From: Terriglobia bacterium | GTDB lineage: Bacteria; Acidobacteriota; Terriglobia; UBA7540 | NCBI GenBank assembly: GCA_020072925.1 | Contig: JAIQGA010000003.1 | Location: 1 to 43,520 of the forward strand | Length of the DNA: 43,520 nt | Reading direction: 5' to 3' | Part shown: positions 32,781 through 41,343 of the stretch, piece after piece | Numbering within the stretch: position 1 is the stretch's first letter | Layout of the letters: every line of letters starts with the position of its first letter | Made by a program: the position numbers and the translations under genes | The notes under the pieces: model-generated | Database searches by the model: none | What the model was told of the DNA's origin: nothing | The model's input: only the letters and a program-made list of their open reading frames with translations

Positions 32781-33266
32781 ATGGCAATACCCCAACGGAT
32801 CCGCGACTACCTTGATTCCCAAAATATGGCCTTCGAACCCATCCATCATACCCAAGCCTTTACCGGCCAAGAGGTTGCACATACGCTCCACATGTCAGGC
32901 AAACGCCTGGCCAAGACCGTGGTGCTGGATGGAGATGGGAAACTGGTCATGGCGGTGATTCCCGCCTCCCATCGTCTCAACCTCCCAGAGTTCCGGGCGG
33001 TCCTAGAAGTGAATCGCCTTCAAATGCTTCCGGAAAGCGAGATGATGCAACACTTTCCGGACTGCGAGGCAGGGGCCGTCCCGCCCTTCGGGAACCTCTA
33101 CGGGCTGGAGGTTTGGGTGGATCGGGCACTGGGCGACGCCGAGGAGATCACGTTTTGCGCCGGCACGCACGAAGACTGCATCCGCATGAGGTACGGCGAC
33201 TTCGCAAAACTCTCCAAGCCGAGCCTGGCCCGGTTCTCCGAGGTCTGGCTTGCCAAGGCCGCCTGA
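32781..33266 (+). CDS. YbaK/EbsC-family aminoacyl-tRNA deacylase
   Basis: 161 residues from ATG 32781, with GGAGGGG 5 bases upstream; the open frame begins far earlier but only this part matches the family. Motifs: HHTQAFTGQEVAHTLHMSG, KRLAKTVVLDGDGKLVMAVI with the conserved Lys45, and IRMRYGDFAKLSKP at the end. Members hydrolyse mischarged tRNA (for example Cys- or Ala-tRNA(Pro)) in trans. The exact tRNA specificity cannot be read from the sequence. Precedes citrate synthase in the same orientation. Confidence 0.87.
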   Translation: MAIPQRIRDYLDSQNMAFEPIHHTQAFTGQEVAHTLHMSGKRLAKTVVLDGDGKLVMAVIPASHRLNLPEFRAVLEVNRLQMLPESEMMQHFPDCEAGAVPPFGNLYGLEVWVDRALGDAEEITFCAGTHEDCIRMRYGDFAKLSKPSLARFSEVWLAKAA

Positions 33267-33392
33267 CGGGCCGAGGCCGCCTTTTGGGTTGAACGAATTG
33301 AATAGGTTTGATGCAGGTCGGCCACATGGATTACCACGTAGGATGAGCCGAGTGGCCGACATGGGACCCCAGGAAAACACGAGGAGGGACTT

Positions 33393-34691
33393 ATGCCCAT
33401 TTTGAAAGACAAATTGACTCAGCAGATTCCCGCTTTGCGCAAGGAAGCACAGGCACTTCTCAAAGAAAACGGGAATACCGTTATTTCCGAAGTCACCATC
33501 GCGCAGGCGTTTGGCGGGATGCGCGGCGTGAAAGGTTTAGTCTGCGACACCTCGGTTGTGGACGCGGACAAAGGGCTGGCGGTTCGTGGCATCCCCATCG
33601 GCGACCTTGCCGACCGCTTGCCCGAGGAAATTTTCTATCTGCTCTTGAGCGGAGAACTCCCCGACAAAGCCGCCCTGGCTGATTTTCAGGGCGAACTGCG
33701 GGCGCGCGCCCAAGTCCCTGACTACATCTGGAACGTGCTCCGCGCCATGCCCGAGGATTCCCACCCCATGACCATGTTCAGCACGGCGGTTCTGGTACTG
33801 GAGCGCGAATCCGTGTTTCGCCGCCGCTACGCCGAGGGCATGCCCAAGGATCAATACTGGGAGGCGGCGTTGGAAGACTCGCTGCAACTCCTGGCCAAGC
33901 TTCCCACGATCGCCGCGGGGATCTACCGCATGCACTACGGCAAAGGCAACCCCATTCCTTCCAACCCGGCGCTCGATTGGGGCGCTGATTACGCCTTCAT
34001 GCTGGGTCTGCCGGACCCCGACGGGCAATTCGCCAACCTCATGCGCCTCTACCTGACGCTGCACTGCGACCATGAGGGCGGCAACGTGAGCGCCTTTACC
34101 AGCCACACTGTCGGCTCGGCGCTTTCGGATCCCTACTACGCCGTTTCGGCGGGCTTGGACGGGCTGGCGGGCCCCCTGCACGGGCTGGCCAACCAGGAAT
34201 GCCTGCACTTCGTTCTGGGCACTCGCAAGAAGTTTGGAGGCGTGCCGACCGACGCGCAACTGCGCGAGTACGCCTGGAACACCCTGAAGGAAGGTCACGT
34301 GATTCCCGGCTATGGGCACGCTGTGCTGCGCATTACCGACCCGCGCTTTACGGCGTTCCACAAGTTCGGCGAACGCGTCTGCGCCCAGGACGACGTCTTC
34401 CGCATCGTGGACCGGATTTTCGCGCTCGTACCTGACGTGCTCAGAGAGCAAGGCAAGGCCAAGGACCCCTGGCCGAACGTTGACGCCATTTCCGGATCGC
34501 TCCTGTACCACTTCGGCCTGACGGAGTTCGATTATTACACTGTGTTGTTCGGCGTTTCGCGCGCGCTGGGGTTGACCTCCCAACTGGTCATCAACCGCGC
34601 GCTCGGTACGCCCATTACGCGCCCCAAGTCCGTAAGCACGGCATGGATCAAGGGCGCCGCCGCTGGCGCGCGCCGCGCCGCAGCAGCCTGA
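33393..34691 (+). CDS. Citrate synthase, eukaryotic (mitochondrial) type
   Basis: 432 residues with GAGGAGGGAC before the ATG. Condenses acetyl-CoA and oxaloacetate to citrate. It matches the mitochondrial-type enzyme rather than GltA: CDHEGGNVSAFTSHTVGSAL, GLAGPLHGLANQECLHF, IPGYGHAVLRITDPR, PNVDAISGSLLYHFG and YYTVLFGVSRALGLTSQL. The catalytic triad corresponds to His263, His309 and Asp364. There is no transit peptide. An Ala/Arg-rich tail (GAAAGARRAAAA) ends the chain. Closely followed by a Crp/Fnr regulator. Confidence 0.93.
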   Translation: MPILKDKLTQQIPALRKEAQALLKENGNTVISEVTIAQAFGGMRGVKGLVCDTSVVDADKGLAVRGIPIGDLADRLPEEIFYLLLSGELPDKAALADFQGELRARAQVPDYIWNVLRAMPEDSHPMTMFSTAVLVLERESVFRRRYAEGMPKDQYWEAALEDSLQLLAKLPTIAAGIYRMHYGKGNPIPSNPALDWGADYAFMLGLPDPDGQFANLMRLYLTLHCDHEGGNVSAFTSHTVGSALSDPYYAVSAGLDGLAGPLHGLANQECLHFVLGTRKKFGGVPTDAQLREYAWNTLKEGHVIPGYGHAVLRITDPRFTAFHKFGERVCAQDDVFRIVDRIFALVPDVLREQGKAKDPWPNVDAISGSLLYHFGLTEFDYYTVLFGVSRALGLTSQLVINRALGTPITRPKSVSTAWIKGAAAGARRAAAA

Positions 34692-34771
34692 CCTTCATCG
34701 CCGGCGCGGGAGGCACGTTCGCCTTCCGCGCCGCGGGGGAGGCGGCAGAACCTGTTCGAGAGGAGACACGC

Positions 34772-35461
34772 ATGGGACCTGGCTGTGAGAATTGTCCCGT
34801 CCTGAAGACCTCGCTGTTTCGGAGCCTGTCGCGCGAGCAAATCTCGCGTCTGGGTTGCGTGTTTCGTCCGGCTCGCTACCGTCGAAGTCAGATCCTCTTC
34901 TTCGAAGGAGGCGCCGCTCAACACATCTTTGCGCTTCATTCGGGCTTGGTGAAGGTGGTGAAATCCCTCGAGAACGGGAAGGACCGGATCACCGGGGTCC
35001 TGTTCCCGGGCGAGTTGTTCGGCCTGGAAACACTCAACGAAACCACCTACCCCCTCACCGCAGTCACGCTCCGCGACTGCGAAATCTGTGCCGCCCCTCG
35101 CGAGGAGTTCGTGTCTTTCCTGCAAACGAACCCCGATATCGCCATGGGCATGATTCGCTTTTTGATCGGCGAACTCGAACGCGTACGCGTCCAAATCACC
35201 GACATGAGCTTCAAGGACGCCCGTATGAAGGTGGCAACGTTCCTGGTTTCGCTGGTCACCTCCAATGGCCCCTCCGGCAACGGGTCGGTTTCACTCAACC
35301 TGCCGCTCTCCCGGCAGGAAATCAGCGAAATTCTCGAGCTTTCCCCGGAGACGGTCAGCCGCACGTTGACGGCATTTCGACGTGAGCAGTTGCTCACGGC
35401 GCGCGGCAGGCACCTGGTCATTCAGAATCTGCCAGGGCTGGAAGCTGTAGCACGACGCTAG
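34772..35461 (+). CDS. Crp/Fnr-family regulator with N-terminal cysteines
   Basis: 229 residues from ATG 34772, with AGGAG upstream; the frame opens earlier in the citrate synthase tail. A cyclic-nucleotide-binding-type beta-roll (residues ~30-115, with FFEGGAAQHIFALHSGLVKV and FPGELFGLETL), a long dimer helix, and a C-terminal HTH whose recognition helix SPETVSRTLTAF has the Fnr-like E-x-x-S-R. Cysteines at 5, 8 and 29, with 103/106 in the beta-roll, resemble the pattern that holds the 4Fe-4S cluster in FNR. It may therefore sense oxygen or NO; a cluster is inferred. Possible target: the adjacent citrate synthase. Confidence 0.88.
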   Translation: MGPGCENCPVLKTSLFRSLSREQISRLGCVFRPARYRRSQILFFEGGAAQHIFALHSGLVKVVKSLENGKDRITGVLFPGELFGLETLNETTYPLTAVTLRDCEICAAPREEFVSFLQTNPDIAMGMIRFLIGELERVRVQITDMSFKDARMKVATFLVSLVTSNGPSGNGSVSLNLPLSRQEISEILELSPETVSRTLTAFRREQLLTARGRHLVIQNLPGLEAVARR

Positions 35462-35837
35462 GCTCCGAACCGTTTTTCCCACAACCGACTCAGCATGCCA
35501 ATTCAGCGATGAAGTGTGCCTCGCCTCCAGGTGGAGGAGGCCTGATGGCCCTCGACAGTTTGCCCTCATAGAAACCCATTAGGCAGTCCATAAGGGGTCG
35601 CACACACCAAAAAACAAAACAACTACATTTCGCAGATTGACATCCGTCGTCTCGGATTGTGCGGGGGCTCATCGACAGCCCCTTTTTCTGCCTGTTACGG
35701 TGCTTGTTTGACAGCGGCGGGTCTTGGGTCTTGGGTTTACTGCGTGGGGGCCGCTGCCGCCTCGTCCCCTGCCTTTTGATGAGGTCCGATAAGTCGAACT
35801 CCTCGCATTTGAAGCGTCCGGTCGGCGAGCGTGAACT
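35462..35837. other. Gap holding a terminator
   Basis: No gene is visible in these 376 bases. The only clear element is the terminator at 35664-35687. A tandem word GGGTCTTGGGTCTTGGGTTT lies near 35718. Confidence 0.5.
35664..35687 (+). terminator. Rho-independent terminator
   Basis: GGGGCT-CATCGAC-AGCCCC followed by five T. It lies about 200 bases after the Crp/Fnr stop and 150 before the next gene, so it probably ends the citrate synthase-regulator transcript. Confidence 0.6.
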
Positions 35838-37286
35838 ATGCGTTTGTTTCGGCGTTCAGTAGTGCCCTATCTCGTCGCCTTCCTCGGACTGCAGGCCGCG
35901 GTCCTCGCCAAGGCCCCCGCTGATGCCACAGCTTCGGCCAAGGCTCCGCGCCCTGACTTGGTTTTCGTGCAGGCACCGGTTGTCCAGCCGGGCGCCCTTT
36001 CGGCGCGATTTCCGCAAGGGAGTCGCATCGTGCGTCTCGCCGCCGGGAGCACTTCACCTGTCAATCTCACCGCGCAATTCTTCGCCGCCGCCGACCCGCA
36101 AGTTTCCTTTGAAGGAATGCAAGTGCTGTTTGCGGCAAAGCGCGGCGCCGCTGACCTCTGGCAAATCTGGGAAATGCAAGCCGACGGCTCGAACCCACGG
36201 CAAATCACACGCTGCCCCAATGATTGTCTGCGCCCGGCGTATTTGCCCCGCGACGAGATCGTCTTCACCGTGGAGAGTGACGGTCCGACGGGGCGGGCCT
36301 CGCAACTCTACGTCAGCAAGCGCGACGGTTCCGGAGCGCACGCCATTACCTTTGGCCCAGGCGAGTTTCAAGTCGAGACAGTCCTCCAGAACGGCCTGAT
36401 TCTGGCTTCGGCGCGCTCGCCGTTGCTGCCGCGTCATGGCCAGGAGAATGGTCGCGACCTCTACACGCTCAGGCCGGACGGCAGCGGCCTGGGGGCGTTT
36501 CGCTGCGATCACCAGCCGGGAGTGATCCGGGAAGAGGCCACGGAATTGCGGGACGGCTCGGTTGTACTGGTAAAGAGCCACAACCCCGTGGGCAAGGTCG
36601 TCGGCGAGTTGACCGTCATCCGCCGTGGTGCGTTGCACAATTCCCCGCTGGGACTGCCGGCGGCGTTCGCGGCGTCGCCCCGGGAACTTTCGCCCGGCCG
36701 CTTGATCGTGGCGCGCCCTGCTGCAAGTGCTCCTGGCGCGGGAAGGTTGGCGCTTTATGCTTTTGACTCGGCTCGCCGCGGATTCGATAGCCCGGTCTAT
36801 GAAGACCCCAAGCTTTCGAGCCTGGCGGCGGCGCCGGTGGCCGCACACGCCTCGCCCAAGTGGTACTGGAGCACGCTGAACCCGGCTCTCCAGGTTGGCT
36901 ACTTTATCTGCCTGGACGCGTATCGCGCTGAAGGAGCGCCGCGCGGGCTCCTCGCCACAGATCTCTCCAAGGTTCGAGTCCTGCGCCTCGATCCCAAGAC
37001 CAGCCAGGAAGCTAGTCTCGGCGAGGCGCCGATCTACAAAGATGGTTCGTTCTACATTGCCATCCCGCCCGACGTCCCCGTGCGCTTTGAGCTTCTGGAC
37101 GACAGCGGGCGCGTGGTCCGCGCGCAGCAAAGCTGGATCTGGTCGCGTTCGGGCGAGGAGCACGGTTGCGTCGGCTGCCATGAAGATCGCGCCCTGGCGC
37201 CGGAGAACCGTTGGCCAATGGCTTTGCACCGCTTCGACACGCCCGCGCGGCTGGGGGTGGAAGCTGGTCCCGAGGCAGCGCACTGA
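35838..37286 (+). CDS. Exported PD40/HZS-alpha-like protein with one c-type heme motif
   Basis: 482 residues. Signal peptide at the N-terminus (VVPYLVAFLGLQAAVLAKAP). The middle has TolB/PD40-like blades (VSFEGMQVLFAAKRGAADLW, QIWEMQADGSNPRQIT; RASQLYVSKRDGSGAHAITF). The C-terminal part, IYKDGSFYIAIPPDVPVRFE, ends with a single CXXCH (Cys444, CVGCHE) after QSWIWSRSGEEHG. This layout resembles the hydrazine synthase alpha-subunit-like proteins common in Planctomycetes and Acidobacteriota; anammox chemistry is not implied. Likely a periplasmic electron-transfer or substrate-binding protein. First of a run of exported propeller genes. Confidence 0.7.
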   Translation: MRLFRRSVVPYLVAFLGLQAAVLAKAPADATASAKAPRPDLVFVQAPVVQPGALSARFPQGSRIVRLAAGSTSPVNLTAQFFAAADPQVSFEGMQVLFAAKRGAADLWQIWEMQADGSNPRQITRCPNDCLRPAYLPRDEIVFTVESDGPTGRASQLYVSKRDGSGAHAITFGPGEFQVETVLQNGLILASARSPLLPRHGQENGRDLYTLRPDGSGLGAFRCDHQPGVIREEATELRDGSVVLVKSHNPVGKVVGELTVIRRGALHNSPLGLPAAFAASPRELSPGRLIVARPAASAPGAGRLALYAFDSARRGFDSPVYEDPKLSSLAAAPVAAHASPKWYWSTLNPALQVGYFICLDAYRAEGAPRGLLATDLSKVRVLRLDPKTSQEASLGEAPIYKDGSFYIAIPPDVPVRFELLDDSGRVVRAQQSWIWSRSGEEHGCVGCHEDRALAPENRWPMALHRFDTPARLGVEAGPEAAH

Positions 37287-37288
37287 GG

Positions 37289-37333
<45 letters not shown>

Positions 37334-37371
37334 CGAGTGGGCGCTATAAACGCTCGCGGCAGAAGGTGCTG

Positions 37372-39078
37372 ATGAAGATCTCATCCGTTCGACTGATCGC
37401 CTTGGCGGCAATCGCCGTCGTCCTGCTCTGGACGACGCTGCGCGTGCCCGCCCAGAGTCCCGCGCCCAAGCCGCTTCCGCCTTCGTCGCTCGTCACCTAC
37501 GAGGACGTAACGGAAAAATCCGGCATCAACTTCAAGCATTCCTTCGGCGAGCAGAAGCTAAGCTCAATTATGGAAGCCACGGGTTCCGGCTGCGCCTGGA
37601 TCGATTACAACAACGATGGCCTGCTGGATCTCTACGTCGTGAGCGGGCGTTACCTCGAGGGCGTGACGAAGTTCTCGAAGCCCGAGGGCGTCGACGCGAC
37701 GAACCACCTCTTTCGCAACAACGGCGATGGGACGTTTACGGACGTCACCGCCCAGGCGGGCGTGGGCGGAAAAGGCTTCGGCATGGGCGTGACCGTCGGC
37801 GAGTACGACAACGACGGCTACGAAGACATGTTCGTTACGAACTGGAATTCTTCGATTCTCTACCACAACAACGGGGATGGCACCTTCAAGGACGTAACCG
37901 CGCAGGCGGGTGTCGAGAACCCGCATTTCGGCACTGGCGCGACCTGGGTCGATTACGACCGCGACGGCAAGCTGGACCTTTACGTAGGCAATTACTTGAA
38001 GTTCGATCCTAACGCCAAGCGCGAGTTTTTCACCGCCGACGCTTTTCCGGGGCCGCTCGACTACGAGGGCGATGCCGATCGCCTGTTTCATAACAATGGC
38101 AACGGGACATTTACCGATGTGTCGCACAAAGCGGGCATTGACAATCCCCTCGGCCGGGCCATGGGGCTGACCGCCGGCGATTACGACAACGACGGCTGGC
38201 CGGACATCTACATCGCCAACGACACCATGGAGAGTTACCTCTACCACAACAATCATGACGGCACGTTCACCAACGTGGCCGAGGACGTGAACACGGCTTT
38301 CGGCGCTAACGGCGAAGCGACCTCCGCCATGAACCCGATCTTCGGCGACTACGATAACGACGGCTGGCCCGACCTGTTTGTCTCCGACATGCGCTACCAC
38401 CGGCTGTTTCACAACCCCGGCGCCAAGGGCTTCTGGCTCGATACCACGGTGGAGACGGGCGTGGCGGCAGTTTCCGGCCAGTACGTGGCGTGGGGCGACG
38501 GCTTTTTCGATTACGACAACGACGGGTGGAAAGACATCTTCGTGGTGAATGGCGGCCTGCACTGGTTGATCCCCATGGAAGATTCCCTGCTTCGTAATAA
38601 TGGAGATTCAACCTTCACGGATGAGTCAACGCAGGCGGGCAGCTATTTCAAGGTTAAGAAAGTGGGCCGCGGCGCCTGCTTTGGCGATTACGACAACGAC
38701 GGCACCATGGACGTCTTCATTGTGGTGCTGGGCGGCAAAGGCATCCTGCTGCACGCCAATGCGCCCGCTGGTGCGCGCAACCACTGGTTGACGATCAAAC
38801 TGGTGGGAACCAAAAGCAATCGCGACGGCTTCGGAGCGCGGCTGGAATCCATTGCCGGCGACTCGCACCAATACACGGAGGCGACGGCGGAGAACGGATA
38901 CCTTTCCCAGGGCGACCCTCGCCCGCACTTTGGTCTCGGCCAACATACGGAAGTGGATAAGCTCCTCATCCATTGGCCCAGCGGCCTCGATCAGACGCTC
39001 GAGCACGTGAAGGCCGATCAGATCCTGACGGTGAATGAACCCAACGGCACTCCCTCTGCAGGAGGCAAGGCGCGATGA
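37372..39078 (+). CDS. CRTAC1-family protein (FG-GAP repeats plus ASPIC/UnbV)
   Basis: 568 residues from ATG 37372 (a GTG two codons earlier is possible). Signal peptide VRLIALAAIAVVLLWTTLRV. At least six FG-GAP/VCBS blades with Ca-binding-like loops D-x-N-x-D-G: WIDYNNDGLLDLYVVSGRY, VGEYDNDGYEDMFVTN, WVDYDRDGKLDLYVGN, AGDYDNDGWPDIYIAND, FGDYDNDGWPDLFVSD, FFDYDNDGWKDIFVVN. The end is the ASPIC/UnbV domain (GFGARLESIAGDSHQYTEAT, then HFGLGQHTEVDKLLIHWPSG). Such proteins are secreted calcium-binding propellers of uncertain function. The stop overlaps the possible start of the next gene. Confidence 0.9.
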   Translation: MKISSVRLIALAAIAVVLLWTTLRVPAQSPAPKPLPPSSLVTYEDVTEKSGINFKHSFGEQKLSSIMEATGSGCAWIDYNNDGLLDLYVVSGRYLEGVTKFSKPEGVDATNHLFRNNGDGTFTDVTAQAGVGGKGFGMGVTVGEYDNDGYEDMFVTNWNSSILYHNNGDGTFKDVTAQAGVENPHFGTGATWVDYDRDGKLDLYVGNYLKFDPNAKREFFTADAFPGPLDYEGDADRLFHNNGNGTFTDVSHKAGIDNPLGRAMGLTAGDYDNDGWPDIYIANDTMESYLYHNNHDGTFTNVAEDVNTAFGANGEATSAMNPIFGDYDNDGWPDLFVSDMRYHRLFHNPGAKGFWLDTTVETGVAAVSGQYVAWGDGFFDYDNDGWKDIFVVNGGLHWLIPMEDSLLRNNGDSTFTDESTQAGSYFKVKKVGRGACFGDYDNDGTMDVFIVVLGGKGILLHANAPAGARNHWLTIKLVGTKSNRDGFGARLESIAGDSHQYTEATAENGYLSQGDPRPHFGLGQHTEVDKLLIHWPSGLDQTLEHVKADQILTVNEPNGTPSAGGKAR

Positions 39079-39126
39079 CGCCTCGAAAGCCTTCCTCGGG
39101 ATCACATGGACACGGCAAGGACAAGC

Positions 39127-39229
39127 TTCTCCGTGTCCTCAGAGGGTCAAAAGATTTAACACAGAGAACACGGAGAACCTCCGTGACCTCTGTGTTGAAT
39201 CTTTTCCGAAGACAGAGGACACAGAGAAA
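39127..39229. repeat. Nested hairpin element in the 5' part of the di-heme gene
   Basis: Inner arms 39149-39175 and 39179-39205 (CACAGAG / CACGGAG words and their complements) match at about 24 of 27 positions with the 3-base loop AAC. Outer arms 39127-39144 and 39211-39229 are also roughly complementary. It is a dispersed intergenic-type repeat that happens to be open in the frame of the next gene. Confidence 0.7.
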
Positions 39230-39245
39230 TGACGGACAGGAGAGA

Positions 39246-41216
39246 GTGCCTTCTCACGAGGAGGGGACGGTACCAAGGGTTGCATCAGGCCGGTCTTCCC
39301 GATGCGCCTGGCTCGTCCTGGCCGCTTTCGTGGCCGCTGCGATGCTCTGGGCAGCGCGGATTCCCTCCCCCGAGGCTGCGCCCCTCGGCCCACAAATGAG
39401 CGCCGCGGCGGAGCCGGAATACCTCACTCCGGTGGAGGTCAAGCTCTCGCCCGATGGCGCGAAGCTTTACATCGTTTGCGAAGGCAGTGATTCCCTGCTG
39501 GCTCTCGACACGCGGACCCGCCAGGTCGTGGCGCAGGTCAAGGTCGGCGACAAGCCGCGAGGCATTGCGCTCTCGCCCGATGCACGGACGATTTACGTCT
39601 CCAATAGCTGGAGCGACACGGTCAGCGAAGTTGACGCCGCCACGTTCAAGGTTCGCCGGACCTTGAAAACCGGCTGGTGCCCCGTCGGGTTAATCACTGA
39701 CCCCCCGGGGAAGACGCTCTACGTCGCCAACAGCATTGGCGACGACGTCTCGGTGATCGACCTTGCGACCGGCGAAGACACCAAGCGCTTCCGTACGCGT
39801 CACTACCCTGAACAAGTCACGCTGTCGCGCGACGGCCGTCGCGTGTACGTGTCTAACGTTCTGCCGCTACCCACGGCCTACGATCAGCCGCCCGCTTCGG
39901 AGTTACTAGTCATCAACGCGCAGAAACAGACCGTGGCGGAGCGCGTGCTGGTTCCGGGCGTCATCGAGCTCCGCCACATTGCGGAAGCTCCGGCGCGCCT
40001 GGGCAGCTATCTACTCGTTCCCTTCGTGCGCCCGAAGAACCTCGGGCCCCTGATTCAAGTCGGGCAAGGGTGGGTCTTGACTCATGGCATAGCGGTGGTG
40101 CGGCCTAGTGCCGTGTCTGCCACGGAAGGAGGCAAGTCGCGAGTCACCGAGGTGCTGCTCGACGATATCGACTATTACTTCGCGGGCAACGAGGGCGTGG
40201 CGTTCACACCTGACGGCCGACAGGCCTTGGTGACCGCCGCGCAGGCGAACGTGGTGAGCGTGGTGGACACGGTCCGCCTGGCGCGCCGCCTGCGAGAAGT
40301 ACCTTCGGAAGAACTCGCCGATCGGCTGGACTCCGCGGAAACGATCGTCGCATACCGCCTTCCCACCGGCCACAGTCCCTCGTCTGTCGAGGTAGCGCCG
40401 GATGGGCGCGTCGCCTATATCGCCAACCGCCTGGACGATTCCCTGACCGTCATCGACCTCGCGCGACGGCGCGTTGCCGGGACGGTGGATTTGGGCGGTC
40501 CCAAGGAGATCACCTTGCTGCGCCGCGGCGAACAACTCTTCAACTCGGCGAAATATTGCTTCCAGGGCCAGTTTGCCTGCGCCACGTGCCATCCCAACAG
40601 CCACCTCGACGGCCTGGCGTGGAATCTCGAAACGCCGCAATTGGGGCGCGACCGCGTAGCCAACCGCACGCTGCGCGGCGTCCGCGAGACCGGGCCCTAC
40701 AAATGGAGCGGCAAGAATCCCGACCTCGCCACGCAATGCGGCCCGCGCATCGCCAAGTTCTTGTTCCGCTCCGAGGGCTTCAATACCCAGGAGCTCGAGG
40801 CCCTGCTCACGTATCTCAACAACATTCCTCTGGCGCCGAATCGCCACCTCGCGGCCGACGGGCAGTTGACCGAAGCGCAGGAACGCGGCAAAGCAGTTTA
40901 CTACCGCACGCACAAAAACGACGGCACGGTCATTCCCATTCAGAATCGCTGCGACACCTGCCACCCCGCGGACTCGCACTATACGAACAAGCTCAGCGCG
41001 GACGTGGGCACCGCTACGAAGTTTGATACCTCGGGGCTCTTTGATACGCCGCAGCTCGACCGCGTCTACGAGGACGCCCCGTACCTTCACGACGGCGAAG
41101 CGCTGACCCTCGAGGAAATCTGGACGGTGTTCAATAACAAGGACACGCACGGCATTACCTCGGACATGAGCAAGGAACAATTGAACGACTTGATCGAGTT
41201 CTTAAAGACGCTCTGA
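39246..41216 (+). CDS. YVTN beta-propeller fused to a di-heme cytochrome c peroxidase-like domain
   Basis: 656 residues from GTG 39246 (AGGAG just upstream). An in-frame ATG at 39075 overlaps the previous stop, but it would put a repeat hairpin in the coding sequence and push the hydrophobic segment (AWLVLAAFVAAAMLWAARI) to residue ~80, so I prefer the later start. A YVTN-type propeller follows (PDGAKLYIVCEGSDSLLALD; PDARTIYVSNSWSDTVSEVD; PGKTLYVANSIGDDVSVIDL; PDGRVAYIANRLDDSLTVID). The C-terminal third has two CXXCH motifs, Cys445 (CATCHPNSHLDG) and Cys569 (CDTCHPADSHYT), as in MauG/CcP-type proteins. Probably periplasmic redox enzyme; substrate unknown. Confidence 0.85.
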   Translation: MPSHEEGTVPRVASGRSSRCAWLVLAAFVAAAMLWAARIPSPEAAPLGPQMSAAAEPEYLTPVEVKLSPDGAKLYIVCEGSDSLLALDTRTRQVVAQVKVGDKPRGIALSPDARTIYVSNSWSDTVSEVDAATFKVRRTLKTGWCPVGLITDPPGKTLYVANSIGDDVSVIDLATGEDTKRFRTRHYPEQVTLSRDGRRVYVSNVLPLPTAYDQPPASELLVINAQKQTVAERVLVPGVIELRHIAEAPARLGSYLLVPFVRPKNLGPLIQVGQGWVLTHGIAVVRPSAVSATEGGKSRVTEVLLDDIDYYFAGNEGVAFTPDGRQALVTAAQANVVSVVDTVRLARRLREVPSEELADRLDSAETIVAYRLPTGHSPSSVEVAPDGRVAYIANRLDDSLTVIDLARRRVAGTVDLGGPKEITLLRRGEQLFNSAKYCFQGQFACATCHPNSHLDGLAWNLETPQLGRDRVANRTLRGVRETGPYKWSGKNPDLATQCGPRIAKFLFRSEGFNTQELEALLTYLNNIPLAPNRHLAADGQLTEAQERGKAVYYRTHKNDGTVIPIQNRCDTCHPADSHYTNKLSADVGTATKFDTSGLFDTPQLDRVYEDAPYLHDGEALTLEEIWTVFNNKDTHGITSDMSKEQLNDLIEFLKTL

Positions 41217-41217
41217 C

Positions 41218-41315
41218 GATTTTGGATTTTTGATTTTGGATCTGGATTGCGAACCATGATATCGGTTTTCGAGTTTCGATTTTCGAATTTCCAGTTTCCA
41301 ATTTCCATTTTCCGG
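41218..41315. repeat. Two heptamer arrays (GATTTTG and TTTCGAN/TTTCCAN)
   Basis: Four units of the GATTTTG type at 41218-41245 directly after the stop codon, then seven units TTTCGAG, TTTCGAT, ... TTTCCGG at 41267-41315. The second array shares units and order with the one at 43053. Confidence 0.75.
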
Positions 41316-41343
41316 TTACTTTCGTGATCTATGGAGATTCACG

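Noticed and set aside
35838-37286. Hydrazine synthase, that is anammox metabolism
   Set aside because: Only the general layout resembles the alpha-subunit-like family; no beta/gamma subunits and no other anammox genes are present.
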